From positions 49,233-113,232 of the forward strand of contig JAPKDG010000001.1 in assembly GCA_028822645.1 (NCBI GenBank): a stretch of DNA of 64,000 nt. Reading direction: 5' to 3'. The position numbers were made by a program, and so were the translations under genes. The stretch is from Longimicrobiales bacterium (GTDB lineage: Bacteria; Gemmatimonadota; Gemmatimonadetes; Longimicrobiales; Gaopeijiaceae). Shown in pieces: positions 16,004 through 25,469 of the stretch (position 1 is the stretch's first letter; each line of letters opens with the position of its first letter). The notes below the pieces were generated by a model. It had not been told where the DNA came from, did not search any database, and was given only the letters and a program-made list of their open reading frames with translations.

Positions 16004-18532
16004 ATGAAGGCCCAGACAAGGGAACGCATCTTATCAAAGAACATTGAGGAGGAGATGCGAGAATCTTTCCTTGATTACTCAATGAGTGTGATTGTGCAGA
16101 GAGCCTTGCCCGATGTACGTGATGGGTTGAAGCCCGTTCATCGACGCATACTTTTTGCGATGCATGAGGCTGGCCTGAGACCAGACAAGGCATATAAGAA
16201 ATGTGCTACCGTAGTGGGAGATGTTTTGGGGAAATACCATCCACATGGTGATTCTGCGGTATACGATGCTCTTGTAAGGATGGTGCAAGAATTTTCTTTG
16301 AGATATCCGTTAATTGACGGTCAGGGGAATTTTGGATCAATAGATGGTGATTCTGCAGCTGCATACCGATATACCGAAGCGAGACTTTCTGCTATTTCAG
16401 AGCAAATTCTAGCTGATATTGGAAAAGAGACCGTCAACGTGGCAGAAAATTTTGATGGACAAAGACAAGAACCAGTTGTCTTGCCTTCGAGGGTCCCGAA
16501 TCTCCTTATTAATGGATCTTCAGGAATTGCTGTTGGCTTAAGTACCAATGTTCCACCTCATAATTTGGGTGAAGTTGCTTCTGCACTTAAAGCACTAATT
16601 GAGGAGCCAGAGCCTTCGTTGGACCTCATTATGAGCTACCTACCAGGCCCTGATTTCCCCACTGGTGGACAGATTGTCGGTACGACAGGGATAAGAGACA
16701 TGTACGAAACGGGGAAAGGCCGCATTGTAATGAGAGCTAAGATAATTAAAGAAACAGCGAGGGGTGGCAAGGAGCTGTTAGTCGTTACTGAATTGCCTTA
16801 TGCAGTCACGAAAACCCGTATTATTCAGCAAATAGCGACGTTGTCAAGGAAAGGTGGAGTGGCATCCGTTTCAGATATTCGGGACGAATCAGACAGAGAT
16901 GGAATCAGGCTAGTTCTGGAGATGAAAAAGGGAGCTATTAGTAGTGAAACTATTCAAGAGCTATATAAGAGAACGAGTCTTCAGAGCACCTTTGGTGCAA
17001 TACTCATAGCGCTAGATGCTGGCCAACCTAAACAATTTAATCTTATAGAGTTGTTGGAGCGCTTTAAAGACCACCGGATCGATGTGATTCAGAGACGCTC
17101 TCTGTATGACCTAGAGAGAGCAGAAGCTGAAAAACATGTTATCGAGGGCCTCATGGCGGCATTGAATGTCATAGAAGAGGTGATATCGATCATCAGGGAA
17201 TCGGCAGACCGAAGAGGAGCTTTCAATGGATTGCAAGATCTTTTGGGCCTCTCTGAGATACAAGCAGATGCTATCCTGAATATGCGACTTGCTAAGCTGA
17301 CTGCTCTGGAGCAAAAAGGACTAAATGAGAGACTTGCAGAGCTGGAGGTAGCTATTAGAGAGTTAAGGGGGATTGTTCGCAGTGAAGCAAGAAAATTAGA
17401 GATTATACATGAGGAGATGGATGCCATCGTCGAACAATTTGGAGATGAACGGCGTACTCTAATTATAGAAGGCGGTGACTCTGAACCTTATCTTATTGAA
17501 GAAAAAATCGCCGATGAAGAAATCGTGGTGACCCACACACATTACGGCTTTGTAAAACGAATTCCCATGCGCCTTTACAAAAGGAGAATAGCCTCGGGGA
17601 GACCATTGACCAATATGGACGATTTTGAAGGCGATTATATTGAAAATGTGATTTTTACTAAAACCCAAGATTATTTGCTGGCCTTTACAGAAAAAGGACG
17701 AGTCCATTTTCTTCTAGCGTCTGAAATAACGGAAGGTAAAATAAATTCTCGTGGCAAATCAGTGTATGCTCTCACGGGATCCGACAGGGAAGACGCGATT
17801 GTCAGACTTATACCTACGGGGAGCCTGGCAACTAATGCTTTCATTGTCTCGGTCACTAAGAAAGGGATGGTGAAAAGGACGGCCATCTCAGAATACAGTC
17901 ATCCCCGCAATGGTGGCATCATCGCAGGAAAAGTGAAGAGTGGAGACCATATACTAGATGTGAGTATTACGGATGGAGACTGTGACCTTCTCATTTTGAC
18001 CCGAGATGGTAGGTCCATTTTATTCTCAGAGTCTGAAATTCCTATCGTTGGACGGCCAGCACTAGGGGTGAAGGGGGTTGGGCTACAGCAGGGAGATTCT
18101 GTCGTCAGTATGCTGACGATCAGAAGAGATGGCCTGGTACTTTGTGTCGCCCAGAATGGGTCTGGCAAGAAAATTGAAACCAAGGATTTTCCTATAAGGA
18201 AAAGAGGTGGATTAGGTACTTCTTTGATGTCCACGGAGGAAGGGGATTTTTTGGTCTCGGCGTTGGAAGTTGTTGATGGAGATCAGCTGACTATCATTAC
18301 TGAATTGGGAGATGCCCATCCGATAAGGATAGACGATATTCCACTCCAAAAACTTCGGAAAAAGTTACGGCCTTTGGTTGGCCTTCAAAAAAATGATGTG
18401 GTAATAGAAGTGGCTTCGGAACATGCTTCCAAGGAAATAGTTGAAGAAGAAACAACTGCTTCGGAACATGCTTCCAAGGAAATAGTTGAAGAAGAAACAA
18501 CTGCTTCGGAACAGATGAGTTTATTAGATTGA
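16004..18532 (+). CDS. gyrA: DNA gyrase subunit A
   Basis: The 842-residue type IIA topoisomerase subunit begins with the conserved [20 protein letters not shown]. The quinolone-resistance region [13 protein letters not shown] keeps Ser and Asp at the positions of E. coli Ser83 and Asp87, predicting a drug-sensitive type. The DNA-cleaving Tyr lies in [14 protein letters not shown]. The C-terminal domain has six-blade pinwheel repeats and a weak GyrA box (RKRGGLG), so ParC cannot be fully excluded, though length and start favour GyrA. The ATG follows AGGAGGG. The final 40 residues carry a tandem repeat (separate entry). Confidence 0.93.
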   Translation: MKAQTRERILSKNIEEEMRESFLDYSMSVIVQRALPDVRDGLKPVHRRILFAMHEAGLRPDKAYKKCATVVGDVLGKYHPHGDSAVYDALVRMVQEFSLRYPLIDGQGNFGSIDGDSAAAYRYTEARLSAISEQILADIGKETVNVAENFDGQRQEPVVLPSRVPNLLINGSSGIAVGLSTNVPPHNLGEVASALKALIEEPEPSLDLIMSYLPGPDFPTGGQIVGTTGIRDMYETGKGRIVMRAKIIKETARGGKELLVVTELPYAVTKTRIIQQIATLSRKGGVASVSDIRDESDRDGIRLVLEMKKGAISSETIQELYKRTSLQSTFGAILIALDAGQPKQFNLIELLERFKDHRIDVIQRRSLYDLERAEAEKHVIEGLMAALNVIEEVISIIRESADRRGAFNGLQDLLGLSEIQADAILNMRLAKLTALEQKGLNERLAELEVAIRELRGIVRSEARKLEIIHEEMDAIVEQFGDERRTLIIEGGDSEPYLIEEKIADEEIVVTHTHYGFVKRIPMRLYKRRIASGRPLTNMDDFEGDYIENVIFTKTQDYLLAFTEKGRVHFLLASEITEGKINSRGKSVYALTGSDREDAIVRLIPTGSLATNAFIVSVTKKGMVKRTAISEYSHPRNGGIIAGKVKSGDHILDVSITDGDCDLLILTRDGRSILFSESEIPIVGRPALGVKGVGLQQGDSVVSMLTIRRDGLVLCVAQNGSGKKIETKDFPIRKRGGLGTSLMSTEEGDFLVSALEVVDGDQLTIITELGDAHPIRIDDIPLQKLRKKLRPLVGLQKNDVVIEVASEHASKEIVEEETTASEHASKEIVEEETTASEQMSLLD
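18413..18502 (+). repeat. Perfect 45-bp tandem duplication in the acidic tail of gyrA
   Basis: The 45-base unit occurs twice back to back (18413-18457 and 18458-18502) with no difference, and the first 11 bases recur at 18503. Each unit encodes [15 protein letters not shown], so the reading frame is kept and the acidic tail is lengthened by 15 residues. Perfect identity points to a recent slippage or unequal exchange event. Confidence 0.95.
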
Positions 18533-18556
18533 CTGTAGTGAAAATCTAGAGATTTG

Positions 18557-20326
18557 CTACCTTCGAGCCCCAAGGGTCACTGTGACTGTTACTTCTTGAT
18601 TGTCGCGTAGCACTACGATCTCCACGGTGTCTCCAGGGTTGTGATCTCGGAGAGCGTATGTGTATGCATAGATATCTGCTATTGGCAGTTGGGCGAACAG
18701 TATGACGACGTCATCCTTTTTAAGGCCTGCGATGTCAGCTGGGCTCCCTTCACGGACCCCAGTGAGCCTCAATCCGAAATCTTTAGGAACCATGTCTGGG
18801 ATAGTTCCTAAATATGGCCCATATCCTCCATTTGTAGCCGTAGAAGGTTGGCTATGACGATCTATTTTAATGGGAGTAAGAGGTATGGGTAGTGAATGCC
18901 CGTCCTTGCCAGCTAGCGCAAGAGTTACCTCTGTGACTAGCGAAACAACCTGATCCAAGCCTTGAGAGTCAATTTTTTCCCAGTCGTCAGAGGGACGATG
19001 GTAATCTTCATGAGTGTTAGAGAAGAAGTGCAACACTGGAATGCCTTCTCCGTAAAAAGATGAATGATCCGACGGACCAAATCCATCTGGAGAAGTTATA
19101 ATAGAGAGAGGTGACAGCAATTTCTTGTTTGAGGTCACGATTAAGTCTGGCCACTCAGCTGCGGTTCCCACACCCATGATAGTCAAAGGATCTCCATCTA
19201 ATCTGCCGATCATGTCCAGGTTGAGCATGGCAATGGTTTGATCATTTATGTGGGGCGCATTTCGGACGTAGTGAGATGACCCCCACAAGCCTCTTTCTTC
19301 TCCGGTGAAGGCAACTAGGACTACCGTGCATGAGGGACGATGGGAATCAATGGTGAGTTTCTGTGCAACCTCAAGAAGCCCAGAGGAGCCACTTGCATTG
19401 TCGTCCGCACCGTTATGTACATCTCCTGAAGCATCTGGGGCGAGTGATCCTTCACCTCCTAAACCCAAGTGGTCGTAATGTGCTCCGATGACCACGGTTC
19501 GGTTGTTGCAGAATGTGGGATTTTCCCCAGGAATTAATCCGACAACATTTCGGGCAGTAACTATTTTGGGTCGCACTGAAATTTCCATAACAGCAGTAGC
19601 TTTTCTTAGAGCTAAGCTTCTCAAGTGACTTGCAGCTTCCTCGTAAATGGCTAATACGGGAATATTTAGCGAAGTTCGAATTTCCTGGTCTAATCGTGGT
19701 AAATTCTTGTTTGAGTTTATAATAAATACTATTCCAGCGGCCTTTTGGTTGGCAGCTACACGAGCTTGCTGGTAGTAATCGAGTATCAATGGGAACGGGC
19801 TGGATTGTTGTAATGCCGTTTCGTCTACTACCACTATTTTGCCGATAATATCTTGTTTGGCCCGAGGAACGCTGCTATCAACTTGGATCAAGTTTTTTTG
19901 TTCATAGTGCAGAGGAGCAGTTATAGCTATGGAGGCAGAATATCCCAGTGGAATCCATTCAGATCCTAAGGTGAACTCATCATTCCCAGAGACTTTAAAG
20001 GAATTTGTAACACCCAGGGATGATCCTGCACGGATATCGAATACCTGGAAATATCCATCCTCCGGGGTTCCACCTTCTAATCCTAAGGCTTTAAATTGAT
20101 CAGAGAGATATTGCGCGGCACAGTAAGCTCCAGGCGAACCTATTTGCCTACCCTGTAATTCATCTGAAGAAAGGTATTGGATGTGACCAAGAGAGGTTCC
20201 AGGGGTGGAAATTGTAAGATTTGGGTCTGGACAAGCTGTACTTTGTCCAGACAGAGGAATAGATAAGCCTATTGTCATTGTCTTAACTAAGATCAACAGG
20301 TGGTAGAAAGGAGGTTTTTTATGCAT
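18557..20326 (-). CDS. Secreted M28-family aminopeptidase with PA and PDZ domains
   Basis: The 589-residue protein starts with a signal peptide ending near SIPLSGQS. A protease-associated domain (about 130-250) is inserted in the M28 catalytic domain. Zinc ligands and catalytic residues are visible: GAHYDHLG (His283, Asp285), NGADDNASG (Asp309), FTGEERGLWG (Glu343, Glu344), LNLDMIGR (Asp371) and SDHSSFYG (His421). A PDZ domain follows at about 500-585, containing VREGSPADIAGLKKDDVVI. It is a periplasmic or secreted metallo-aminopeptidase, probably for peptide scavenging. It is convergent with gyrA, 24 bases apart. Confidence 0.9.
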   Translation of the reverse strand: MHKKPPFYHLLILVKTMTIGLSIPLSGQSTACPDPNLTISTPGTSLGHIQYLSSDELQGRQIGSPGAYCAAQYLSDQFKALGLEGGTPEDGYFQVFDIRAGSSLGVTNSFKVSGNDEFTLGSEWIPLGYSASIAITAPLHYEQKNLIQVDSSVPRAKQDIIGKIVVVDETALQQSSPFPLILDYYQQARVAANQKAAGIVFIINSNKNLPRLDQEIRTSLNIPVLAIYEEAASHLRSLALRKATAVMEISVRPKIVTARNVVGLIPGENPTFCNNRTVVIGAHYDHLGLGGEGSLAPDASGDVHNGADDNASGSSGLLEVAQKLTIDSHRPSCTVVLVAFTGEERGLWGSSHYVRNAPHINDQTIAMLNLDMIGRLDGDPLTIMGVGTAAEWPDLIVTSNKKLLSPLSIITSPDGFGPSDHSSFYGEGIPVLHFFSNTHEDYHRPSDDWEKIDSQGLDQVVSLVTEVTLALAGKDGHSLPIPLTPIKIDRHSQPSTATNGGYGPYLGTIPDMVPKDFGLRLTGVREGSPADIAGLKKDDVVILFAQLPIADIYAYTYALRDHNPGDTVEIVVLRDNQEVTVTVTLGARR

Positions 20327-20586
20327 GGATTAAGTAAGCACTAAGTGGAAAAGGAGTAATATCAAAAATTACCTTTAAGGGTTTGCTGGCAGTCTGTCTA
20401 TTTTTAAATTCTTCTCAGCCAATTATAAACTGAATTTTAAAAAATATCATAAGAATGGCATTTGGGAAATATTTGTTGGGGGGTCTCATAGAAAGCATTC
20501 CAGGAATGGTCAGGTCGACATTTGTATCACCAGGTGGGGGGAATAGATTCTACGTGCCTTTAGAAGAAAGGTCTATCGTAATGGTC

Positions 20587-20919
20587 TCAAGGGCTGCTAG
20601 AGATGGCTTCCTCCAACAGCGATTTTATTTCTGATAATTTGAGTGAGGAGGTGGCTAGTACGGCCTGTTCTCGAGTCTTTTCTTTATAAAGTATTGGTGT
20701 TTGGAGGTGACCAATTATGCCAAGTCCACTACTCGCCCACTGGGGAAATACAAGGTAAGCGACATATGGAAATATTAGATCTTTCACGGTTTCAATTTCT
20801 ATTGACACGGTGTAAGGTAGGCCGTCTGAACCTTCAAAAGCAGGGGGTCTTTCGTGCACTTCGGTATAACCACCGAGTGTGGTGTCTGGCGATTGTTCTA
20901 CATTTTTTGGTTTTTGCAT
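20587..20919 (-). CDS. Hypothetical protein, 110 residues
   Basis: The likely product starts at ATG 20919, after AAGG seven bases upstream; an open frame extends further back to 21087 but lacks initiation signals. It contains GYTEVHERPPAFEGSDGLPY, then PYVAYLVFPQWASSGLGIIG and a C-terminal helix with LKLSEIKSLLEEAI. There is no signal peptide. The composition and the aromatic/Pro-rich centre look like a real conserved small protein, but I do not recognise a named domain. The 260 bases between it and the M28 gene hold only a weak 5-bp hairpin and no coding signal. Confidence 0.6.
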   Translation of the reverse strand: MQKPKNVEQSPDTTLGGYTEVHERPPAFEGSDGLPYTVSIEIETVKDLIFPYVAYLVFPQWASSGLGIIGHLQTPILYKEKTREQAVLATSSLKLSEIKSLLEEAISSSP

Positions 20920-21065
20920 GGTTGGCCTTGTTTTCGATAATTGATCAATTCTGATTCTACACCATAGGGTAAAACTATCCAAGGATGCAGGTCTCTGTTT
21001 GTGATATGTCTTTATAGAAAGTAATATGACCTCAATGTTCAATTGGTAATTTCTCAAGGAAAAAA

Positions 21066-22091
21066 ATGCGAGCTGCTGTATTTTCAAGGAATGGTGGTCC
21101 AGAGGTAATGGAAATCCGCGAGATGGACAATCCGGTTCCAGGGGCAGCAGAGGTCAGAATAGAGGTCCACGCGACTGCCATCAACCATTTAGATCTGTGG
21201 GCACGTCGTGGCCTCCCTTTTGAAATTCCTATGCCACATATTGGCGGATCGGATATAGCGGGAGTGGTTAGCCTTACGGGTTCAGATGTGGACAAATCTA
21301 TTCTGGGATCGAGGGTGGTAGTTAATCCTTCGTTGAACTATGAATGGTATGAATCCCGGGATTCCGGATTGCTTTCAGACAAAAGGCCTTTTCAGATCTT
21401 AGGTGAACATACGCAGGGCGGCATGGCTGAATACTGTACCGTACCAGCTCGAAACTTAATGAAAATCCCAGACAATATTTCATTTGAATTGGCTGCTGCT
21501 GCCCCAGTGGCTTATGTGACGGCTTGGCATGCCCTTATAGGCAGGGGGCGATTATGTCCTGGGGAAAGTGTGCTGATAACTGGAGCTTCGGGTGGAGTTT
21601 CGAGCGCAGCGATACAGATAGCAAAATTGATGGGGGCGATCGTCTATGCCGTCACCAAAGGTTCTGAAAAAATCACTCGGGTGAAAGCTTTGGGGGCAGA
21701 CTATGTATATGATCGGAATCTTGAAGATTTTTCTAAGAAATTATGGAAAGACACGGAGAAACGTGGAGTAGATGTGGTGTTGGATTCTGTGGGAGAACCT
21801 ATGTGGCAGGATTGTTTGCGATCCATGAGGCAAAGTGGGCGACTACTGGTCTTTGGTGGTACGGGAGGCCCAGTAGTAACTAGTGATGTACGATCTATTT
21901 TCTGGAAGCAGTTGTCGATTATAGGCTGCACCATGGGAAATCCTAAGGAATTCCAAAGGGTTATGCGACTCGTCTTTGAGGGAAAGCTGGTGCCATCCAT
22001 ACACGCTGTCATGCCTCTCAACCAGATCCGTGAAGCGCATGATTTACTTGAGAGAGGAGAGGTCTTCGGGAAACTGGTGCTAGTACCATGA
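21066..22091 (+). CDS. MDR-superfamily zinc-type alcohol dehydrogenase / quinone reductase-like
   Basis: The 341-residue medium-chain dehydrogenase/reductase has an N-terminal GroES-like domain with ATAINHLDLWARRGLP and PHIGGSDIAGVV, and a Rossmann domain with VLITGASGGVSSAAIQIAK. The region that holds four Cys for the structural zinc in close relatives reads NPSLNYEWYESRDSG and lacks them, so this member has probably lost that zinc. GEHTQGG retains a family His. It reduces or oxidises a small alcohol, aldehyde or quinone with NADP(H). The stop overlaps the next start by ATGA. Confidence 0.82.
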   Translation: MRAAVFSRNGGPEVMEIREMDNPVPGAAEVRIEVHATAINHLDLWARRGLPFEIPMPHIGGSDIAGVVSLTGSDVDKSILGSRVVVNPSLNYEWYESRDSGLLSDKRPFQILGEHTQGGMAEYCTVPARNLMKIPDNISFELAAAAPVAYVTAWHALIGRGRLCPGESVLITGASGGVSSAAIQIAKLMGAIVYAVTKGSEKITRVKALGADYVYDRNLEDFSKKLWKDTEKRGVDVVLDSVGEPMWQDCLRSMRQSGRLLVFGGTGGPVVTSDVRSIFWKQLSIIGCTMGNPKEFQRVMRLVFEGKLVPSIHAVMPLNQIREAHDLLERGEVFGKLVLVP

Positions 22092-22420
22092 GGGAATTAC
22101 AAAAACAGGTTGATGAATGGATTTCTCGATTTGAAGAGGGTTACTGGCCTCCCTTGGATAACCTTGCTCGGTTGATGGAAGAAGTGGGGGAGCTCTCGCG
22201 TATTATGAACCACAGTTTTGGTAGTAAGTCGAAGAAAATAGAGGAGGAAGAGCAGGAGGTTTCCGAAGAACTAGCCGACGTTTTATTCGTAATCATTTGT
22301 ATTGCGAACAGCCAGGATATCGATCTAGGAGAGGCTTTCCAGTCTGTCATGAAGAAATACCGAGATCGTGATAGTGATAGGTGGACACTTAAGGCGGATT
22401 CCCAGGAAGCTGGTTCTTAA
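22088..22420 (+). CDS. MazG-like nucleotide pyrophosphohydrolase
   Basis: The 110-residue all-helical protein has the MazG/dUTPase-2 fold: the metal-binding motif MEEVGELSR (Glu31, Glu32, Glu35) and the second acidic pair in EELADVLFVIICIAN (Glu61, Asp64). These enzymes hydrolyse non-canonical or excess NTPs to NMP and pyrophosphate, cleaning the nucleotide pool. The length matches single-domain MazG-like proteins such as RS21-C6. It is translationally coupled to the dehydrogenase by a 4-base overlap. Confidence 0.85.
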   Translation: MRELQKQVDEWISRFEEGYWPPLDNLARLMEEVGELSRIMNHSFGSKSKKIEEEEQEVSEELADVLFVIICIANSQDIDLGEAFQSVMKKYRDRDSDRWTLKADSQEAGS

Positions 22421-22447
22421 CCCTTAGTTAAGGTCAACATAGTTGCC

Positions 22448-23566
22448 CTAGGTTGGCCAGCAGTTGATGAGATGATCGAGGTCGTCGGTGGTATTGTAGA
22501 AATGCGGGCTTACTCTGACATGTCCTGGCCGATTGTCAAGGATGACATCTTTCTCAGACAATTTTGCTACAATCCTCTCAGGGTGATCTGACTTGATCAT
22601 CACTATAGCTGAGCGACTTGCGGGGTCTTCTGCAATTGTTAGGTCTAGGCCCAGCTGTAAGAGGTTGTCGATAAGGTATTCTCTCAGATAGATGTTTCTA
22701 TTGTGTATCTTTTCTATACCGACCTCGTCGATACATTTTTGGCCACCCAATGCGGTATATATAGTAGGGAGTGCAGGGGTACCCATTTCGAATCGCCGAG
22801 AGTCCTGATGCGGCTCGAATTGATCTAGCTGAAAATCGAATTGATCTCTGGAGGCAAACCAGCTAGTGATTCTTGGTTGCATTGTTTCTATGAGTTCATT
22901 CCGAACATAAAGATAAGAAAGACCTGGCCCTCCGCACAGCCATTTAAGGGACCCAGCGGTATAAAAGTCTACCAAACTATTTTTCAGGTCGACAGGTATT
23001 TGTCCGGGTGCTTGATATCCATCAATAAGTAAGAAAGCGCCAGATTTATGTGCTATATCAGCCAGAACCTCTATATCCTGAATATAGCCAGTCGTGTAAA
23101 AAACGTGGCTGGTAGCAATGAAGGCGGTTTTTTCATCCACTGCATCGGCGAACTGTTGAGGATCGATGTGGATTCCATCAATACTGGGGAGAACAACCAA
23201 TTCGATATCTGGCTTGACTGCCCATTGAAATGCCAGGGTCGGAAAGTCCAACTCGGTACAGATAACTTTATTTCGTTTTCTGTAGCTAACAGATTCAGCT
23301 ATTACCGACAGTGCAGTGGATGTGGAGGGCAAAAAAGCCAATTCCCCTGGTTGGATGTTTAAGAATGTAGAGACACGACCGCGGAGTTCCTCTATGACGT
23401 TTCCCCAGGTATTATACCAAGCGGAAGCACCCCAGTCGTTCCATATTTTCTGAAATTCCTCTAAATGACTCATGGAACGCAGTGAGAGAGCTCCAAGGGA
23501 ACAGGAGTTTAAATAGGTTTTATTTTTGAGGATGGGGAATTCCGAACGGATTTTGTCAAGCTCCAT
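22448..23566 (-). CDS. Class V PLP-dependent aminotransferase / cysteine desulfurase-like
   Basis: The 372-residue fold-type I protein starts IRSEFPILKNKTYLNSCSLG, typical of class V enzymes such as kynureninase, isopenicillin-N epimerase-like and SufS. Phosphate-binding residues lie in LPSTSTALSVIAESV, the PLP Asp in FLLIDGYQAPG, and the Schiff-base Lys in AGSLKWLCGGPG. The active-site Cys loop of SufS/IscS is not evident, so a desulfurase role is unlikely; kynureninase- or epimerase-like chemistry is more probable. It is convergent with the MazG-like gene and divergent from queG. Confidence 0.8.
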   Translation of the reverse strand: MELDKIRSEFPILKNKTYLNSCSLGALSLRSMSHLEEFQKIWNDWGASAWYNTWGNVIEELRGRVSTFLNIQPGELAFLPSTSTALSVIAESVSYRKRNKVICTELDFPTLAFQWAVKPDIELVVLPSIDGIHIDPQQFADAVDEKTAFIATSHVFYTTGYIQDIEVLADIAHKSGAFLLIDGYQAPGQIPVDLKNSLVDFYTAGSLKWLCGGPGLSYLYVRNELIETMQPRITSWFASRDQFDFQLDQFEPHQDSRRFEMGTPALPTIYTALGGQKCIDEVGIEKIHNRNIYLREYLIDNLLQLGLDLTIAEDPASRSAIVMIKSDHPERIVAKLSEKDVILDNRPGHVRVSPHFYNTTDDLDHLINCWPT

Positions 23567-23686
23567 GGGTAGGTTCTCAAATTAGTAAGTGTGCTAGCCC
23601 TCGAAAGAGTTTGTAGGTTTGTTTATCCTGGTATTTGGAAGTGAAGATGTAACCTTAAGGTTTGTCGGTATGCAACGATAGGTGCT

Positions 23687-24778
23687 ATGAGCGAAAAAGT
23701 AGACTTTAGACAGAGCCTAGAGAAAAAGATTCAAACACTGGGATTTGATTTTCATGGTATCGCGAGTGTAGAGCCAAGTTCTCATATGGATTTTTATCTG
23801 GACTGGTTGGACGATGGCTCGCACGGTGAAATGCAATATTTGGCCAGAAAGGATTCCGTGAGTAGGCGTTCTGATCTCACCGAAACCCTGCCTTCCGCCC
23901 AGACAGCACTAGTGGTCGCACAAAACTATTTCCAGGACGATTCTATAGATCACCTTGACGATCAATCTCGGGCGATCTTTGCCAGGTATGCCAGGGGTGA
24001 GGATTACCATGATGTCATGGGTGAGAAACTAAAAGTCCTTCATAGGTGGTTGAATGACCAGGTGGGCAAGGAAGTCGACGCACGGTCGTACGTTGATACG
24101 GGACCTATACTGGAGAGAGAATTAGCACAGAGAGCTGGCATTGGATGGTTTGGTAAAAACACTATGCTCATTAATCCTAGGAAGGGATCGTTTTTCTTCT
24201 TAGGAGTGCTATTAATGGATTTGGATATCTCGCCTGATCAATCTTTTTCAAAGGATCATTGCGGGTCGTGTAGGGATTGTTTGGACAGCTGTCCAACCGG
24301 TGCACTTTTGGGGCGAGACTCCAATGGGGCTCCAGTTATGGATGCACGAAAGTGTATCTCGTATCTGACCATCGAGCATAAGGGAAGTATCCCTTTTGAA
24401 TTGCGACCTAAGATAGGGAATAGGGTATACGGATGTGACATTTGTCAGGATGTTTGCCCCTGGAACAAAAGATTTGCTACATCGACATCGGAGCCTGCAT
24501 TTAAAACAGGTGAGGAACTGGATGGGCCTGATTTACTGGATTTAGGAGAAGAACTGGTTAAGATGGACGAGGTAGGCTTTCAGGCTAGGTATAGAAAATC
24601 ACCCATCAATCGTGCAAAACGCAAAGGGTTACTGAGAAATGTTTGTGTAGCTATGGGAAACTGGGGTTCCTCCGAGTGCATTCCCGTATTACGGCGAGCA
24701 CTAGATGATCCAGAATCCTTAGTACGTGAGCATGCCGCCTGGGCTCTAGAGCAAATAAATATCAAGGCTAGTGATTAA
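23687..24778 (+). CDS. queG: Epoxyqueuosine reductase
   Basis: This is the cobalamin- and Fe-S-dependent enzyme for the last step of queuosine synthesis in tRNA. In the 363-residue sequence, YVDTGPILERELAQRAGIGW carries the catalytic Asp (137). Two [4Fe-4S] motifs follow: HCGSCRDCLDSCPTGAL (Cys192, 195, 198, 202) and GCDICQDVCPWNK. A C-terminal HEAT-like segment includes ECIPVLRRALDDPESLVREH. Length and order match QueG. It stands alone with about 120 bases of upstream sequence. Confidence 0.95.
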   Translation: MSEKVDFRQSLEKKIQTLGFDFHGIASVEPSSHMDFYLDWLDDGSHGEMQYLARKDSVSRRSDLTETLPSAQTALVVAQNYFQDDSIDHLDDQSRAIFARYARGEDYHDVMGEKLKVLHRWLNDQVGKEVDARSYVDTGPILERELAQRAGIGWFGKNTMLINPRKGSFFFLGVLLMDLDISPDQSFSKDHCGSCRDCLDSCPTGALLGRDSNGAPVMDARKCISYLTIEHKGSIPFELRPKIGNRVYGCDICQDVCPWNKRFATSTSEPAFKTGEELDGPDLLDLGEELVKMDEVGFQARYRKSPINRAKRKGLLRNVCVAMGNWGSSECIPVLRRALDDPESLVREHAAWALEQINIKASD

Positions 24779-24828
24779 TATGTTGACCAGAAACATAGAA
24801 TGATCCAAATGAGGAGTGTTAATAAATA

Positions 24829-25419
24829 GTGTTGGTTTCATGTTATGAATGTTCTAAAGAGATCTCAGACAAGGCATCTGTTTGCCCGGGTTGTGGAGCG
24901 CCCAGAGGAAGGGGTTGGTTCAAAGATTACTACGAAGAACGTCCTCTATTAAGAGAAGGTGGACACCATAGAGGACAAAGAGACGGAAAGTACAAAGAGT
25001 ATTTTGTGAATGGTGAGGTCGCAGTCTTGGGAGAGTACTCTTCTGGCAAGAGAATAGGTATCTGGACATCCTTTCATCAGAATGGGTCAGTTTGGAAGAT
25101 TACACAGTTTGAAGAAGGTGAGAACAGTGAAAATATGGTTGGTGAGTACAGGGAGAACTATGATAACGGCCAGTTGCAACAGAGAGGATTTTACGATGCA
25201 GGTCGGAGAAATGGTTTATGGATAGAGTATTATGCTAATGGTCAGATCCATGAAAAAGTGAGCTGGAAGGGCGACCACCAGCATGGACCCTACGAGGAAT
25301 ATGATGAAGATGGGGGACTAAGGTCAAAGGGAGTATTTTGTATGGATGAGAAATGTGGTTCCTGGACCGAAGAGGATGATCAAGTCGATTACAAACCTTG
25401 TCCCAAAGACGGGAAATAA
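24829..25419 (+). CDS. Zinc-ribbon protein with MORN/YwqK-like repeats
   Basis: The 196-residue product opens with a zinc ribbon, SCYECSKEISDKASVCPGCG (two CxxC pairs). About four YwqK/MORN-type repeats of roughly 23 residues follow, visible as YKEYFVNGEVAVLGEYSSGK, SFHQNGSVWKITQFEEG, YDNGQLQQRGFYDAGRRNG and YANGQIHEKVSWKGDHQHG. Such beta-hairpin repeats occur in YwqK, the antitoxin-like protein of LXG toxins, and in many uncharacterised proteins. No toxin gene is adjacent, so an antitoxin role is not supported. The GTG start follows GAGGAG by 12 bases. Confidence 0.7.
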   Translation: MLVSCYECSKEISDKASVCPGCGAPRGRGWFKDYYEERPLLREGGHHRGQRDGKYKEYFVNGEVAVLGEYSSGKRIGIWTSFHQNGSVWKITQFEEGENSENMVGEYRENYDNGQLQQRGFYDAGRRNGLWIEYYANGQIHEKVSWKGDHQHGPYEEYDEDGGLRSKGVFCMDEKCGSWTEEDDQVDYKPCPKDGK

Positions 25420-25469
25420 ATGGTGGAAAAGGTCACTCATAGAGTATCGCTTCATAGGAGAAAGGGAAA

